Assembly (NCBI GenBank): GCA_964035795.1
Contig: OZ038321.1
Location: 22,827,707-22,891,706 of the forward strand
DNA from: Pterobdella sp. o SKG-2022
Taxonomy: Eukaryota; Annelida; Clitellata; Hirudinida; Piscicolidae
DNA: 64,000 nt
Reading direction: 5' to 3'
Below, one piece after another: positions 39,089 through 55,975 of the stretch; position 1 is the first letter of the stretch; every line of letters starts with the position of its first letter. The translations under genes and the position numbers were made by a program. Under the pieces are notes generated by a model. That model saw only the letters and a program-made list of their open reading frames with translations, did no database searches and was not told the origin of the DNA.

Positions 39089-40218
39089 TACGAAGTCAGT
39101 AAAGTAAAACCGTGTTGAGATATTCTGAAGTTTGAAGAAACTCAAAAAATTCACAACCAATAGAATTAGCGATCAGTAAGATGAGAAAACAAAACTTATT
39201 TTCACTTTGCATTTGTGGATCATAGTTTATATAATCAAATGCGTTTTCAGCATGCATAAAAAATTTTCAATAGATTTAACAAATTTTAAACAGTTATATT
39301 TAGGTTAAAGTTCATGGGTAAAGTTCATGATCTTGTCTTTTTACTCACCGCAGCTAGCTTCTGTGCACTTTTCTAAACTAAAATAGCGTTCCTTAAACAA
39401 CTTGGTACTTTATTTAAACTTGTTCTCTCCATTGACATCTTTATCGATGTTACTAATTTGTATAAACAATCATTTCATAATTGAGTCGCTCTATGGAAGA
39501 TTATATAATTTTTAGTTGATGTTGTGTTTTATAAAGGGGATTTTAGTTGTAACTTGTAATATTTTGATGAAAAAACTACTCTTAATTGGATATTTTATGT
39601 ATATTTAATAATACATATGATAAAATATATTTAGTTTCAACTAAGAATTTGAGCATATTGGAAAGACTAGTTTTGAAGTTATGTTTTTATCATGAGTTCT
39701 ATTTACTTATTAGGTTACTTCAAGTATTGGGTAATAAATTTTTTTCATTTTAGCTCCATAATGATGGAAATATGTCCCAGGAATTTAGGAAATTATTTGT
39801 TTTATTAAATCGTGAAAATTTTCATTATATGATAAAATTTTTAAAAAAATATATCAAACGCATTTCAATCAATAATGAATCAAACGATTAAACGTGTTGA
39901 TTAATGAATTTTTTGATGAATCTTATTTTATATTTCATGTGATTGACGTATGTTTCGATGATGTACAATCTTTTTAATGACACACAGTGGTAGGTGGAAT
40001 AAAAATGAAAATTTAGCATTTTTGAGTTATATATGGATTAGTCGAGTTTGTTGTAATGAAAAGCACTAGATTGAGAACAAATAAAACGTAGCAAGCTAAT
40101 AACAACAAAAACAATAATAATAATAAGTAAATTAACTAAAAAAAATGTAGATAAAAGGGTTAAATACCGAAATTTTTTGTCTTAATTTTTAAGTGAAGTT
40201 ATGACAAACAATTCTAAA
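39089..40218. other. Spacer between TRPT1 and HAAO
   Basis: About 1.1 kb of A/T-rich DNA between two genes on the same strand. It must carry the HAAO promoter and the TRPT1 3' UTR. I see no recognisable element. Confidence 0.5.
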
Positions 40219-42274
40219 CTAGGTCAAAAAGTCGACTTTCTTGAAATACTCTGGCCTGATGAAACCATCAAAATCCCCTGCACACAAAATCACATTGTTC
40301 TCGCTTCTATAGAACTTCAAACCATCTAGTGAACACAATTGTTGAATGTTTAAAAAAAAAATTATTAATTAATTCAACATATTGTAAATAATTAGCCTCA
40401 AAATTATAATTCATAAAAACACAACAATGGATCATAACCTGATGATGATATAAAATATATCGAAAAGTTTCATCTAAATAAAAAATTCAAAAATTGTCGT
40501 GTTTTTATGATTCATAGTTTAACACAACTTCAAAATTAATGAATACATACATAAACGCTAATTTAATGAGTTACAATAAAGCAATGCTTGTTGAAAACTC
40601 TAACTTACTTTTATAAATAAATGTGTTTGCGTAATAAATTCCAGACATATATTAATTTAAATTTATATAGCGCGCTTTCAGCCAAATTGAACGTGTATCA
40701 AAGCGCTCAGAGATACTAAAAAAAGTTCATGAAAAGATAACCTATCCATATATGTTGAATTTCATATAATTGCTTAGCACATATGGGAATAATAAAAAAA
40801 TGATAACATTAATGATAGTTAGCCTTAATTGAAGGAAAAAATTATGGGTATCTAACCGCTGATAGCTTTATCAATATCTATATGTATTATCACTTTGGAA
40901 GAATTCCTGTATCCTGTGAAATAATTTGCTGTAATATAATGAAAATCATTTCAACTAAATCTTGCTTTATTATCCCAATTCTAACCAAATATATTTCAGA
41001 AGAATTATTAAATATTGTTGGATTAAATTAAATTTGTTGGAATTTCATTCATCATGTTTTGCAAATTAAGTTAATCTAGCTATATCTAGCATAGTAGAGA
41101 TTAAATTAGATACCAAATCATAACATCTTTTCAAAAAAATAAATTTTAAATGGATCTTTGTGTTATTTTTAGTATTGGCTAAGTGACATAAATCTATTTT
41201 AATGAATAAAATTAAAAATATATTTGAGTTTAAGCTTAGTTATATTTCATAGAAGAAAAAAATTTATGAAAATATAACTAAGCTTGAATTCAAAATGCAT
41301 TGAAAAAATCATTGTCCATGCAGGAAAGCACCTGAGAGAACTTGATCATGTGAGCCTGGAACTCCAGGACTGAAGTGAACATGTTGTCTATTCATCCTTG
41401 AAAGTCCCTATGTGCCAAAAATAGTGGATGTTTCAACATAGTGAACTACATGGATGGATTAGTTATATAAAGCTGATTGGATCAATACATGGTTTGAATG
41501 CTTTTCTTACAATATCACTTCATAATCAATTTGATTTGTGAACTTAAAACTTGAAAATTAATTTTACAATAAAAAAACAGCTTTTTTAATTTATATTAAG
41601 CTTTTAATAAGTTTAATTTTTAACTATCAAGTGCTTATTAATCTTTATAATAATTTTTATTTATGAGACTTTTTTAGAATAAAAACTTCTTTTTGGATGC
41701 TTTTCCAGGCTCTTTGTGAAGTGCCATGCAAAACCAATGGAGCTTCCTTGCTGCTTTCAATAGCTTCCAACTTCAACTCAGGCAACTGTCAGTTTGAGAT
41801 ATAATAATTCATCAAGTATTCATTTAAAATGTAACAACTTTTCAAATTATTATCAAATTTTTTTTAAATGTGATAAATTCATTAAACTGATTTTAATTTT
41901 GATATTCTAAACTTAAAAACTACTTCAAAGCTATGGCCTTGGCAGGCTTTGATTTTATATCTCCCTCCCGCTTCAGTAACTAAAACAAACCTCTTTTTTT
42001 CATTTTTTTCAACAATTTCTTTTATTTTTTCCAAGTTTATACTTTTGAACATATCAAGACTGAGCAATTCGTCTACATAAACATATCCATCTGAATAAAT
42101 TTTAAATTTCTTTGTGACTTTATTTTATTCAAAAAACCACATTTGAGATATATAAAACGTGTTTATATTGTAAAAACCTGAAGATATCTTAATTCCAGCT
42201 TCCTTAGCTCCGTGCCTCAAAAGCCAACTCAATTTTTTAGAAATTTTTATCGTCTCTGTACAATTTGAAAACAT
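40219..42274 (-). CDS. TRPT1: TRPT1, tRNA 2'-phosphotransferase (Tpt1/KptA)
   Basis: Tpt1 removes the 2'-phosphate left at tRNA splice junctions, transferring it to NAD+ to give ADP-ribose 1'',2''-cyclic phosphate. Six exons in coding order: 42274-42178, 42090-41924, 41785-41687, 41407-41332, 40913-40857, 40325-40219. They total 603 nt, 200 aa, normal for the family. Motifs: LSWLLRHGA (Arg20-His21), QGHS, LVLHGT, GLSRMNRQHVHF, the Arg of the SGYR motif (usually SGMR), and a C-terminal ILCAGDFDGFIRPEYF. These cover the N-terminal winged-helix RNA lobe and the C-terminal ADP-ribosyltransferase-like lobe. Odd: the arginine normally found in the IRANQGHS motif is lysine here (Lys80, IKACQGHS). 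Several donors are GTTTTT, as elsewhere in the window. Confidence 0.93.
41223..41293. repeat. Imperfect inverted repeat in a TRPT1 intron
   Basis: Arms of about 28 bp (TTTAAGCTTAGTTATATTTC against GAAAATATAACTAAGCTTGA) around a 13-bp A-rich loop, with a few mismatches. It lies 40 bp from the donor of exon 41407-41332. It may be a small foldback or a relic of a MITE. Confidence 0.55.
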
Positions 42275-46955
<4,681 letters not shown>

Positions 46956-46961
46956 CTGCTT

Positions 46962-47504
46962 TTATCCTCCATGTGGCAGGTGCAATAGATTGGAAGTTGA
47001 GCATTTTTTGTGATGCTTATGGATGCCTTGGTGTTTAAAGCTCAGGCCACAGTATTCACATCTTATGGTTTGTTGTGTTTGATGTATCTGCCTGTAGTGG
47101 TTTGCTAGGCCAGCTTTATTTGCACATATTTTGGTGCATTCTGCATATGAGCAAGCTAGGGAATTTTTTGATTTATCCTCTAGTTCTTTCTCTCTGTTGA
47201 GACCGTGAAGACGCTTGGTGATGTTTTTTCGCCATTGTTTCCTTTTGTGCGCTTCTTGTTTCCATACATCTACCAAGTTCAGCGTTTTGAGGTCTTTATG
47301 AACTAGATTGTGCCATCTCTGTTTCTGTCCGCCTTGCTGTTTTCTACCATCCGTTATTTTGCTTGTCAGAAGTTTTTTCGACAATCGATCAGCCGGCATT
47401 CTTTCGAGGTGGCCTAGCCATTGCAGTCTTTTCTTTTGGATCATCACATCGATCCTTTCTATATTTGCTTTACCTCGAAGTTGTGTATTTTTCATTTTTT
47501 TCAT
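46962..47504 (-). pseudogene. LINE copy A C-terminal region with two C2H2 zinc fingers
   Basis: A 180-codon open frame. It opens with a basic region containing RLQWLGHLERMPADRLSKKL, a signature found downstream of the RT in many invertebrate APE-type LINEs. Next is a K/R-rich linker, then finger 1 (C-x4-C-x10-H-x4-H: CSYAECTKICANKAGLANHY...) and finger 2 (CEYCGLSFKHQGIHKHHKKC). It ends within a few codons of the (TG)n tail. A tandemly duplicated 21-23-bp unit (CATAGAGAAGTGCCGG, about 47498-47540) disrupts the frame between this and the thumb. Confidence 0.85.
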
Positions 47505-47570
47505 AGAGAAGTGCCGGTTTTTTCATAGAGAAGTGCCGGTGATAGTTCTCAAAAATCTGTTGGTGAAAAC

Positions 47571-47855
47571 CTATAACCTCTGTATGTGATGTTGTAGAAG
47601 GTTCCATGTTTCACTGCCGTATAATAACGTCGGTATGATGGTTGATTTAAACAACTTCACTTTGGTGTAGACATTTATTTTCGACTGGTACCACACGAGG
47701 CGGCTTAGTGGACAAAAAACTTGGGCTGCTCTGTTGATTCTGGATTCCACCTCTGCATCAACCGAGTTGTCACTACTAAGAATACTGCCAAGGTACTTGA
47801 ATTGTGACACTTTCCAAATTTTCGTCTTCACCAAGTGAGAGCGTTGAGATGGCAT
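47571..47855 (-). pseudogene. LINE copy A reverse-transcriptase thumb region
   Basis: A 94-codon open frame with VSQFKYLGSILSSDNSVDAE and later PTLLYGSETWNLLQHHI, the conserved block that follows the RT palm in LINEs. Normally it follows within about 30 residues of the palm. Here the Asn-rich trinucleotide tract separates them. Confidence 0.88.
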
Positions 47856-48540
47856 TTAAACTTGTATTGTTGTTATTGTTTGTATTTTTGTTGTTGTTTC
47901 TGCTGTTGCTTTTGTTGTTGTTTTTCTTGTTTCTATTGTTATTGCTATTGTTAATGTTGATGTTACTGTTGTTGCTATTTTTTTTGATGCTTTTATTGTT
48001 TCGGGTGCTATTGTTGTTGTTGCTGCTGCTGCTTTTGTTGTTGTTGCTACTGCTGCTATTGTTGTTGCTGCTGCTGTTTTTGTTGTTGCTACTATTGTTG
48101 TTGGGGTTGCTATTGTTGTTGCTTCTGCTGTTGATATTGCTGCTTTTGTTGTTGTTGCTGCTGCTGTTGTTGTTGTTGTTGTTGTTGTTGCTATTGTTGT
48201 ACCTGCTGCTGTTGTTACGTTTTTGGTTATTCCTATTTTTGTTGTTGTTCTTGTTGCAATTATTTTTGTTGTTGTTGAAACTGTTGTCGGTTTTGCTATT
48301 GCTATTTTCGTTGTTGTCTTTGCTGTTGCAGCTATTATTTTTGTTGTTAGTACTATAAGTTTTGCTGTTGTTGAGGTTTTTTTTGGTTTTGTTGTTATTG
48401 CGATCATTGTTGTTATTGTCGATTCTGTTGTTATTAACGTTGCATTGTGAAGGTCTTTTACGTAAATTTTAATTCAACCTTGACGACCTACTAACATTAT
48501 TAGTATTGTTATTGTCAATTGTGCTGTTGTTGTTGCTTCA
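47856..48540. repeat. Imperfect (TTG)n tract inside LINE copy A
   Basis: About 680 bp of TTG/CTG/TTA-type triplets on the plus strand. In the element's direction it reads Asn/Ser/Lys-rich in one frame, entering from the RT frame (DTKYCNNNKFF). A stop (TAA near 48468) and length changes break the frame. The same type of tract is present in copy B. Confidence 0.9.
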
Positions 48541-49818
48541 AGATTGACCATGATCGATGTCGTCAACTTTTTCTTTGAAGAATTTGTTATTGTTACAATA
48601 TTTGGTGTCGTTCCATTGTATATCGTTGTTTGGATTTGTGTAGTCAGGGCTTATAGACGTTTTATTGAGGTTAATTTTCAGCCCGAATTTGACAAAAGTA
48701 CTGCTTACAGAATTAACAAAGCATTGGAAGCTTTCAATGTTGCTGCTTGTAAGCATTATGTCATCTGCATAAACTAGCTTTTGTACAATTTTTGAGTTTT
48801 CTAGCTTATGGCGACTGTTATATACCAGCGGGGCATTGAAGCTGTATTCTACGTGAATGCCTTTGTTTGGGTGATCTTTCAGTGCAACCTTAATAACAGC
48901 GTCGAGAAACATGTTGAACAACATGAGAGCTAAAACGTCTCCTTGTTTCACTCCAACTCTTATTGGGAACTCTTCAGACATTTTGCCATCAGAACGTACT
49001 AATCCGGTTGTCCCACTATGAAGGGTTTTAGTGATCCAGATTAATTTTTTTGTAATGTTGAAAGATCTGGACAGTATTTCCCATAAGGCATCTCTGTTCA
49101 CTGTGTCATAGGCTTTTTGTAGGTCTACGAAGCAGAGATGTATTGGCTTGTTGAACTCCTTGGCTCTTTGCATCAAAATTTTTACTGAAAAAATTTGATC
49201 AACACAACCTCTGCTCGGCCTGAATCCACACTGATTGTCGTCTAAATGTTTTTCGACCACCTTTTGTATTCTGTTCAAAACGGCTCTGCCAAAAACCTTA
49301 CTGGCTACACATAAGAAGGATATTCTTCTGTAGTTTTGGTAAAGTGATACAGAACCCTTCTTGTGGATTGGAATTATGATTTGCCGTTGCCAATCTTTTG
49401 GAATGGTTTCTGTTTTCCATATAGAGTCAGTGATCACTTTGAGCCAGCTTGCCATTACCTCCGCACCAATTTGAAGCATATTCGAGCTAATTGAGTCTAT
49501 ACCCGAGGCCGTTTCTAATTTGCACTGTTTTAGTGCATAAAAGAGTTCGGCTTCAGAAAACGGCTTAGACAACTTTCCAGCTTCCTCGTCATCCATTTTA
49601 GTTGTTGGAGGCATGAGCATGTCGAAGTTTTTGGTGTCTATTGGGCCATGCGGCTTCGCTTCTGCTTCGAAATGGTTTTTCCACCTGACGAGTTTGTCTT
49701 CTAAAGAACTTATAAGTTTCTTGCCATCTTCGCTTTTCAAATTTGTTGAGGCTTTCGTTTTAGATAGTCTCGCTAGTTTGAGCATTTTTAAAACTGAGCC
49801 TTCGCGGCCTTGCTTCAT
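48538..49818 (-). pseudogene. LINE copy A reverse transcriptase
   Basis: A 426-codon open frame covering RT fingers and palm. It has the block QNYRRISFLCVASKVFGRAV (161-180), QCGFRPSRGCVDQIF (196-210), FVDLQKAYD (230-238, catalytic Asp), RVGVKQGDVLA (287-297) and YADD (350-353). It copies element RNA at the nicked target site. The first Met is not the true start, since coding homology extends upstream in the linker. The open frame is long enough that this copy must be fairly young. Confidence 0.93.
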
Positions 49819-50282
49819 GGACAGTTGTGTTGTTTTTTCTGCCTCTTCAGCCTTCTGTTTCCACCAATTATCTATAGCTGTTCTACAAGCTTGTTTGGTT
49901 TGTTTTTTTAATGCATTGTAGGCAATGATAAGGTCTTGAAGGACAAACTGACCGCTTTGTTTTAAAGTTTACACTTTAAGATGGTATTCCGACTTTTCTT
50001 TAGAATAATTTTTAATTTCTTCGTTTACCCATTGCCTTCCATAATATGTTATTTTTTTGGGTAAAGTTTCGGTTGCAGCAAGAAAACGTTTTCCAAACTT
50101 TCCCCTTTTCTTTCAATAGGATCTCGAAGATTTATTGTATTTAAATTGTGTGTTAAAAGTGTTTTGAATGTTTTTATTTGTTCTGATTGTAGTTTTTTTA
50201 GGTTTGTTTCATGGTCAAGTTTTGTGGCTTCAAGTGTATTTTTATGAATTCTTTTTGATTTTTATTGATATTTTTGTGATAA

Positions 50283-51020
50283 CAATGTTGTGGTCTGATA
50301 TATGCACTGTTTTTCGACTTGCTCTTGTGTCATATATTTGAGCTCTGAACTGTTGATTAATGAGTACATAATCTATGTGTGCCCTTGTTTCTGGTTTGGG
50401 TGATACCACGTCCATTTGTGAATATTTTTGTAGGGGAAGATTGTGTTGGTGATTATAAGACCATTGATGTTACATAAATCAACCAACCGTGTTCCATTCT
50501 GATTCCTTTTGTCAGTATTGTGAGAGCCGTGAAGTCTAGATGCGGGGCTTAGGGGTCCTACGCGGGCGTTAATATCTTTCAGCACTATCAGGAAATCTTT
50601 TTTGCTCACTTCATCAATTTGGTCTTGAAGGAGTTCATATAATTTTTCTGACTCAACTTCTTCATCTACTGATGTGGAAGCATATACTGCAAAACGGTTA
50701 AATAGCAGTCTCTTAGCCTCATTCGGATTTTCAAAACTCTTTCCGATACCATGGTGTGTGTGCCTTCTTTCTTCCAGGCTGCTCTCAATACACCACTTAG
50801 ACCAATAGCCACTCCACGTTGGTTGCCCCCTCTTTTTTCATCTAGACCTGAATATATCACCATTGTTTCTTCTATTTCCAGTGGGCCTTTTTCTACTCAT
50901 TGTACTTCTGACATGGCTAAAAAGGTTAGGTTTTTTTCCATCATTGTTTCTATTGGGTTAATTAATCTGATATTGAACTTTGTGGGATTTCCCAAACTTT
51001 TTATGTTCCAGCATGCTATT
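50283..51020 (-). pseudogene. LINE copy A AP-type endonuclease
   Basis: Translated in pieces on the minus strand: start ACWNIKSLGNPTKFN (51018), then GGNQRGVAIGLSG (50827), DINARVGPLSPASRLHG (about 50570), TNTIFPYKNIHKWTWYHP (about 50440) and, past a frame change, IDYVLINQQF and the catalytic SDHN motif (about 50300). These are the WN-x-RSL, D-x-NARVG, T-W and SDH signatures of the exonuclease III-like nuclease that nicks target DNA. A TGA stop interrupts it after MSEVQ, and the frame changes at about 50370 and between 50666 and 50609. Confidence 0.85.
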
Positions 51021-51248
51021 TTTTCTTATCTGAGGATACTGTGTCTTTTTTGCTCTGGTAAGTTATTAGCTGTACGCAGTGTTCTTGTTAATGCCATAAT
51101 TTGTCCGAATACTTTATGATAATTAGGTCAATTAAATTTAACTTTTTTTTAATGGGGTCAGTTTTACCTGTTTCTTGCCTTTATTTCAAAATTCCTCAAA
51201 CTTCTTTTTTTTTCAAATTTTGAGCAATATTTTAACAGTTTCAAACGA

Positions 51249-51490
<242 letters not shown>

Positions 51491-51693
51491 GTAATGAAAG
51501 GGATGAAAAGTCACGACTTGACAGACATCATTCTAAACTCAATGCCTGTTCAAATAATGAAAAATATTTTGAAGAAATGGAAATCTTTTCTAAAATAGAT
51601 GAAAACTGTTGTGAAAAAATTATAAACTTCAAATTAAATGAAAAACAATTTTTTCAGTGAAAACATGGCACTGCTAAAACCTAGCAAGTTTCC

Positions 51694-51901
51694 AACAAGT
51701 AGTTTATCTGTTCATTAATTTTTCATTTTTAATTCAAAATTTTATTGATTTTTTATATAAACAGATATTTGATGAATTAAATATTAAATTGAATTTAGAA
51801 AATAAATTTAATATTTAATTCATCAAATATCTGTTTATATAAAAAATCAATAAAATTTTGAATTAAAAATGAAAAATTAATGAACAGATAAACTACTTGT
51901 T
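51694..51901. repeat. Perfect 97-bp inverted repeat with 14-bp spacer
   Basis: Arms 51694-51790 and 51805-51901 are exact reverse complements over all 97 positions by my letter-by-letter comparison. The spacer is GAATTTAGAAAATA. The outer ends read AACAAGTAGTTTATCTG and its complement. There is no coding capacity and no clear target duplication. It could be a very young foldback element, a hairpin RNA source or an assembly artefact. Confidence 0.95.
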
Positions 51902-52666
51902 TATCATTATTTCACTTCAGTTTTCTTTAAAATTTTCAAACTCTAAGCGTGGTGAAGCACAAAGATCAAAACTAGCACTCATACAGTAACGATTTGGTTG
52001 AAAGGCCTGCAAGTAAAGGAAACTTAACCAATTTTTATACTGTAAAAACTTTAATAAGCGACACAAAGAGACAAGCTAATCGGTTATTTTTTTACTTTCA
52101 TTGATTAAATATTCAACTTTAAATAAATAAAATGAAAAAATTTATAGTTAAAAATAATTTAAAAAAAAAAGTTTATTTTGTTCGAAATCAATCAATAAAT
52201 TAATTCATGAATGAAAATCTTATGAGTCTAAAGTATAAAACCAAACATCTTTAACGGTTTACCAATTGAGCATTCATTTTGCTCATAATTCTTCAAGCAT
52301 AACATAACTATTCTACATAAAAATAATTTCAAGAGTTTATCAAATACTTAATAAGTTCTGAAAATTGCTCTCATGTTGAACATTTATTTAACAGTTGAAA
52401 AAATTCTTTGTGATAAAAAAAACTAAATAGCAGTTGTTATATTTTGAAATATTTATTAACAGAGTTTTTCTTATGAACGAGGTACCATCATCAGGCAATT
52501 AACGATAATATTTGAAAATATCTAAGAGTAAAGTTAATACAGAATTTAAAACATTCAAAGTTATTTGGTTTTATAGATTGTAACTTAATCTATCTAATTA
52601 ACAAAACATTTATATTTATATAAAAAACCATTTATCTGTATGTATTGAAATTTGTAATTGTATAGA

Positions 52667-52864
52667 AGTTACTTGACTGCAACCAAGGCGCTTGAAGAAA
52701 CAAAGTTGGATTTCAAATGGGCAGTACCTCTCGATGGTATTATAAACCGGGCTCTTGTAAAGAAAAACATCAATCATGAAGAACTTTTAATACATTTATT
52801 GAGAGTCAAAGCTATAGTTTTTGATAAGTTTAGCCTTATCACAAAACGTTATCGAAAGTTATAG
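52667..52864 (+). CDS. Possible terminal exon of an unrecognised protein
   Basis: After a TATAG acceptor at 52662-52666, about 65 codons read cleanly: RSYLTATKALEETKLDFKWA, then PLDGIINRALVKKNINHEEL, then a basic end KRYRKL and TAG at 52864. Charged and hydrophobic residues alternate as in helices, unlike the random F/I/K translations around it. There is no ATG in frame, so it needs an upstream exon, which I could not find. It may be a fragment of a decayed gene. Confidence 0.35.
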   Translation, partial: SYLTATKALEETKLDFKWAVPLDGIINRALVKKNINHEELLIHLLRVKAIVFDKFSLITKRYRKL

Positions 52865-55800
52865 CTTTTGATTTATAATGAATTTTTTAAAAATTTCTTT
52901 TAATTGATATTTTTCGTTACAAAATATTGAAAAAAAAATTACATACGATGAAAAAGCGGGTTCTTGTTTTTATCATTTTGGTAGTTTTCAATATTTTGAA
53001 AATTATTATTGTTATTTGTAAGTTTAACATTTTTTAAAACTACATTGCTATTATTATTTTTATTCTGTTGCTTTTTTTCTTATGTTTTCTTATCATGTTT
53101 TTGCTTCTTGTTCAGCTGTTGTATAAAAATACTTTATTAAATAACTTTTTTTACAATAATTATTCAAAAAATAAATTTTTTTATATATTAATAAAAAAAC
53201 AAAATAAATAAAAATTATTTGAATAAACCCTATTAAATATTCATTTTGAATCCAAAGTTGAAAAAATAGACACAAGCTTGTTTACAAAGCTCCTATTGGT
53301 GAGTTTCTAGGCCATGACCCAGTTATTTCAAGGAAACTTCTTTTTGTCACTGTTTCAAGCCAAATTCAGACGATTCTCAAGCATCTCAAAGCAGGCGCGC
53401 ATAATAGTTATAAATATTTTTGATTTTCTTGTAACTCATCAACATCAATAACAAATAAATTACGAGTTAAATAAACAGCATTTATTGTAAAATAGAATTA
53501 TTTATTGTAGCGAGTGTTGCTGATTAATTTATTTTAACTTTTTTTAACTTTTCCAAACTAAAAACTTTTTCAAATTTTAACAGATCTATATTTGTGAATT
53601 CAAGCTTGGAAAGAATTTGAATTTAAAATAATCACCAAAAATACAGTGTAAGTCTATTCGCAACTCAATCTTTCAAACACTCAAACCACATATATAAGAT
53701 TGAAGCATGAAATTCTTCATAGATAGTCTACATTTTAAGCAGAGATCATTTGAATGGTGCATTATATGAAAACTGATTGAACCATTTCTTAGTGATTTTC
53801 CACAGAGGTGTTGTATGGAGTACGGTATGATGATTTCAAGCTATTTTTGTACTTTTTATCCTAATAATATAATGCGGTAGTTAATATTTTTTATCGATAT
53901 ATTATACTTTTTTTATTCACTTCTTATCTTTTATTATTCTTCCATTATGTTTTTAAAGTGAATTTTTTAATCTTACTCCGATTCATAGGTACTTTTTGCT
54001 TTTATGAGCATGTTCATTAATTTTTATGAAGCTTGGAAATCTCAAAATTACATTTCACTACAGTTTAATTTTTATTTAAACCCAGTATTCGGAAAAAATT
54101 CAATAGGATTAAACATAACTAAGGTCGTAAAAGGTCATTTTAAATACTATTACCCCAAAAGTTATTCTCTTTGTTATAAATAATAATATTCTTTCGTGGC
54201 AGAGATATAATCGCCCATTAACAATACAAACTCAAATCTTGAGTTGAAGAACAACTGGATAATAAACCAGTAATATTGTTTTGTTGATTGCTCGTAGTTT
54301 ACCATATGGTCTCATTAGATTCAACAGTCACTATTTTTTCTCGTTTATGTTTATTAATTATATTGAAGGTTATCAACTTTTCACAAAACTATTGTGTCTT
54401 CTCTGTTACATTCCTAGTTTCATCAGTTCCATACTTATTTTTATTTCATTAAAATATTCAAAGAAGTGATCTTTTCAAAAATAGCTGTAAAAACAAAAAG
54501 GTAGTGAGAATAATATAAAGAAACACGAATCTTCTATGAATACTCTAAACTGAAATTCATAAATTAATTCACGTTATGTAGCATCACTGACAGTTTACTT
54601 GAAATTTGTGTGTTTTAAACTCATTATTGAAATATTATTAATATTAAACAAATTAAAATTTTTTAATTAGTTAGATTATTAGTATTTTATTTTTAATAAA
54701 TGCTATAATACTATTGTTTTTATTAGAAAACTTTGAAATATTAACAAACATCAAAAAAGAGAACATAAACTGAAAGCCACACACAAACCATTATTCTGAA
54801 AGATAATTTAATGCTTCAATAATTATAAATATATATTTATATATGTTCGGTATTTTTATTTAATAATAACAATAATAATAAGCACAATAAGAATAATAAT
54901 ATAGTAAATAAAAAAAAATAATAACGTTGATTAGCTTTTAAATTTTTGTTCACACAATGAACCGTTGTTTATGGCAGTAGGAAGTGTATACCACGGATTA
55001 ATACAACTGATTATCAAAAGAAAATTTTTAAAATATAATCTTTAAACAATATTGTTTTGAAGATTTAGAAAATATTCTATTCAACGAAATTTTTTCTTAG
55101 TTTTTCTGCAATTTTTTCCAAAAAATGTATTTATGAACGTTTTTTTGCCGTTATTTAGATTATTTCAAAAATTCTTTATTATTACGCTGAAAAACTCCAA
55201 AAAGCAAGTGCAAATGTGAATTCATTTTTCTATAAGTTCCCATAACATCCCAGGTTCATTATCTTTAAAACTTTTATTCTCTGTTGGAATAATCCTGATG
55301 GATTTGCTTTTAAACTTTTTTTGTGCTAAACTGGCTATTTCATGTGAATTTTTTTATATGTAGTTGGAATATAAATTACTCTGGATTCCATATTAATTAC
55401 CCTCTGACGTATAATTGAGAATAATTGATCGAACACTAATAGCTATGCATTCAAGTTTCAGGTATTATAACATAATTCATGATTCTTCCCTGCGTTTTTA
55501 ACAGAACCCTTTGATCTCATCCCGGCTTCAACTCTGGCATTAGGAAGTCATCTTTTATGAATTCGATTGACGAATTTTTTTCGTAAGACACTATAAAAGG
55601 ATGCTTGCCTATGAAGTATAATATATATGTGTCCGAAATATATTTGGAGTTATATTTAGATGATTATTATACTATCCGTTTCATATATATAAATATCTAT
55701 ATATATACGCATGGTTTGTTTATAAGTGTATGTACTTGAAAAACTTGAAAATTTCAAAATTTAAACTTTAAGAGCTTTAAATCTGAAATAAATTTTTTAA

Positions 55801-55975
55801 TATGCGTATTTAAATATAAACAAACGTTTTCAAAAATGTTGGGTAGATGGTTTTGCAATGTAAGGGACTAATCGTAATGAAAATATATTTTTAAATAAAA
55901 TCTATTTCAAATAATGTTCATATCTTACAAATGACAGCGTATGTAGTCGAAAGTTTAAACGGAAATAAATGAAAG
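52865..55975. other. A/T-rich region without recognised genes
   Basis: Homopolymers, short (ATA)n and (AAT)n runs near 54840-54920, and short random open frames. The last few hundred bases before 55976 must contain the promoter and leader of the next gene. Confidence 0.5.

Noticed and set aside
47804..48358. 184-codon Leu-rich frame on the plus strand, and Thr/Ala-rich frames at 45457-45855 and 47856-48407
   Set aside because: They are out-of-frame translations of the TTG triplet tract inside the LINE.
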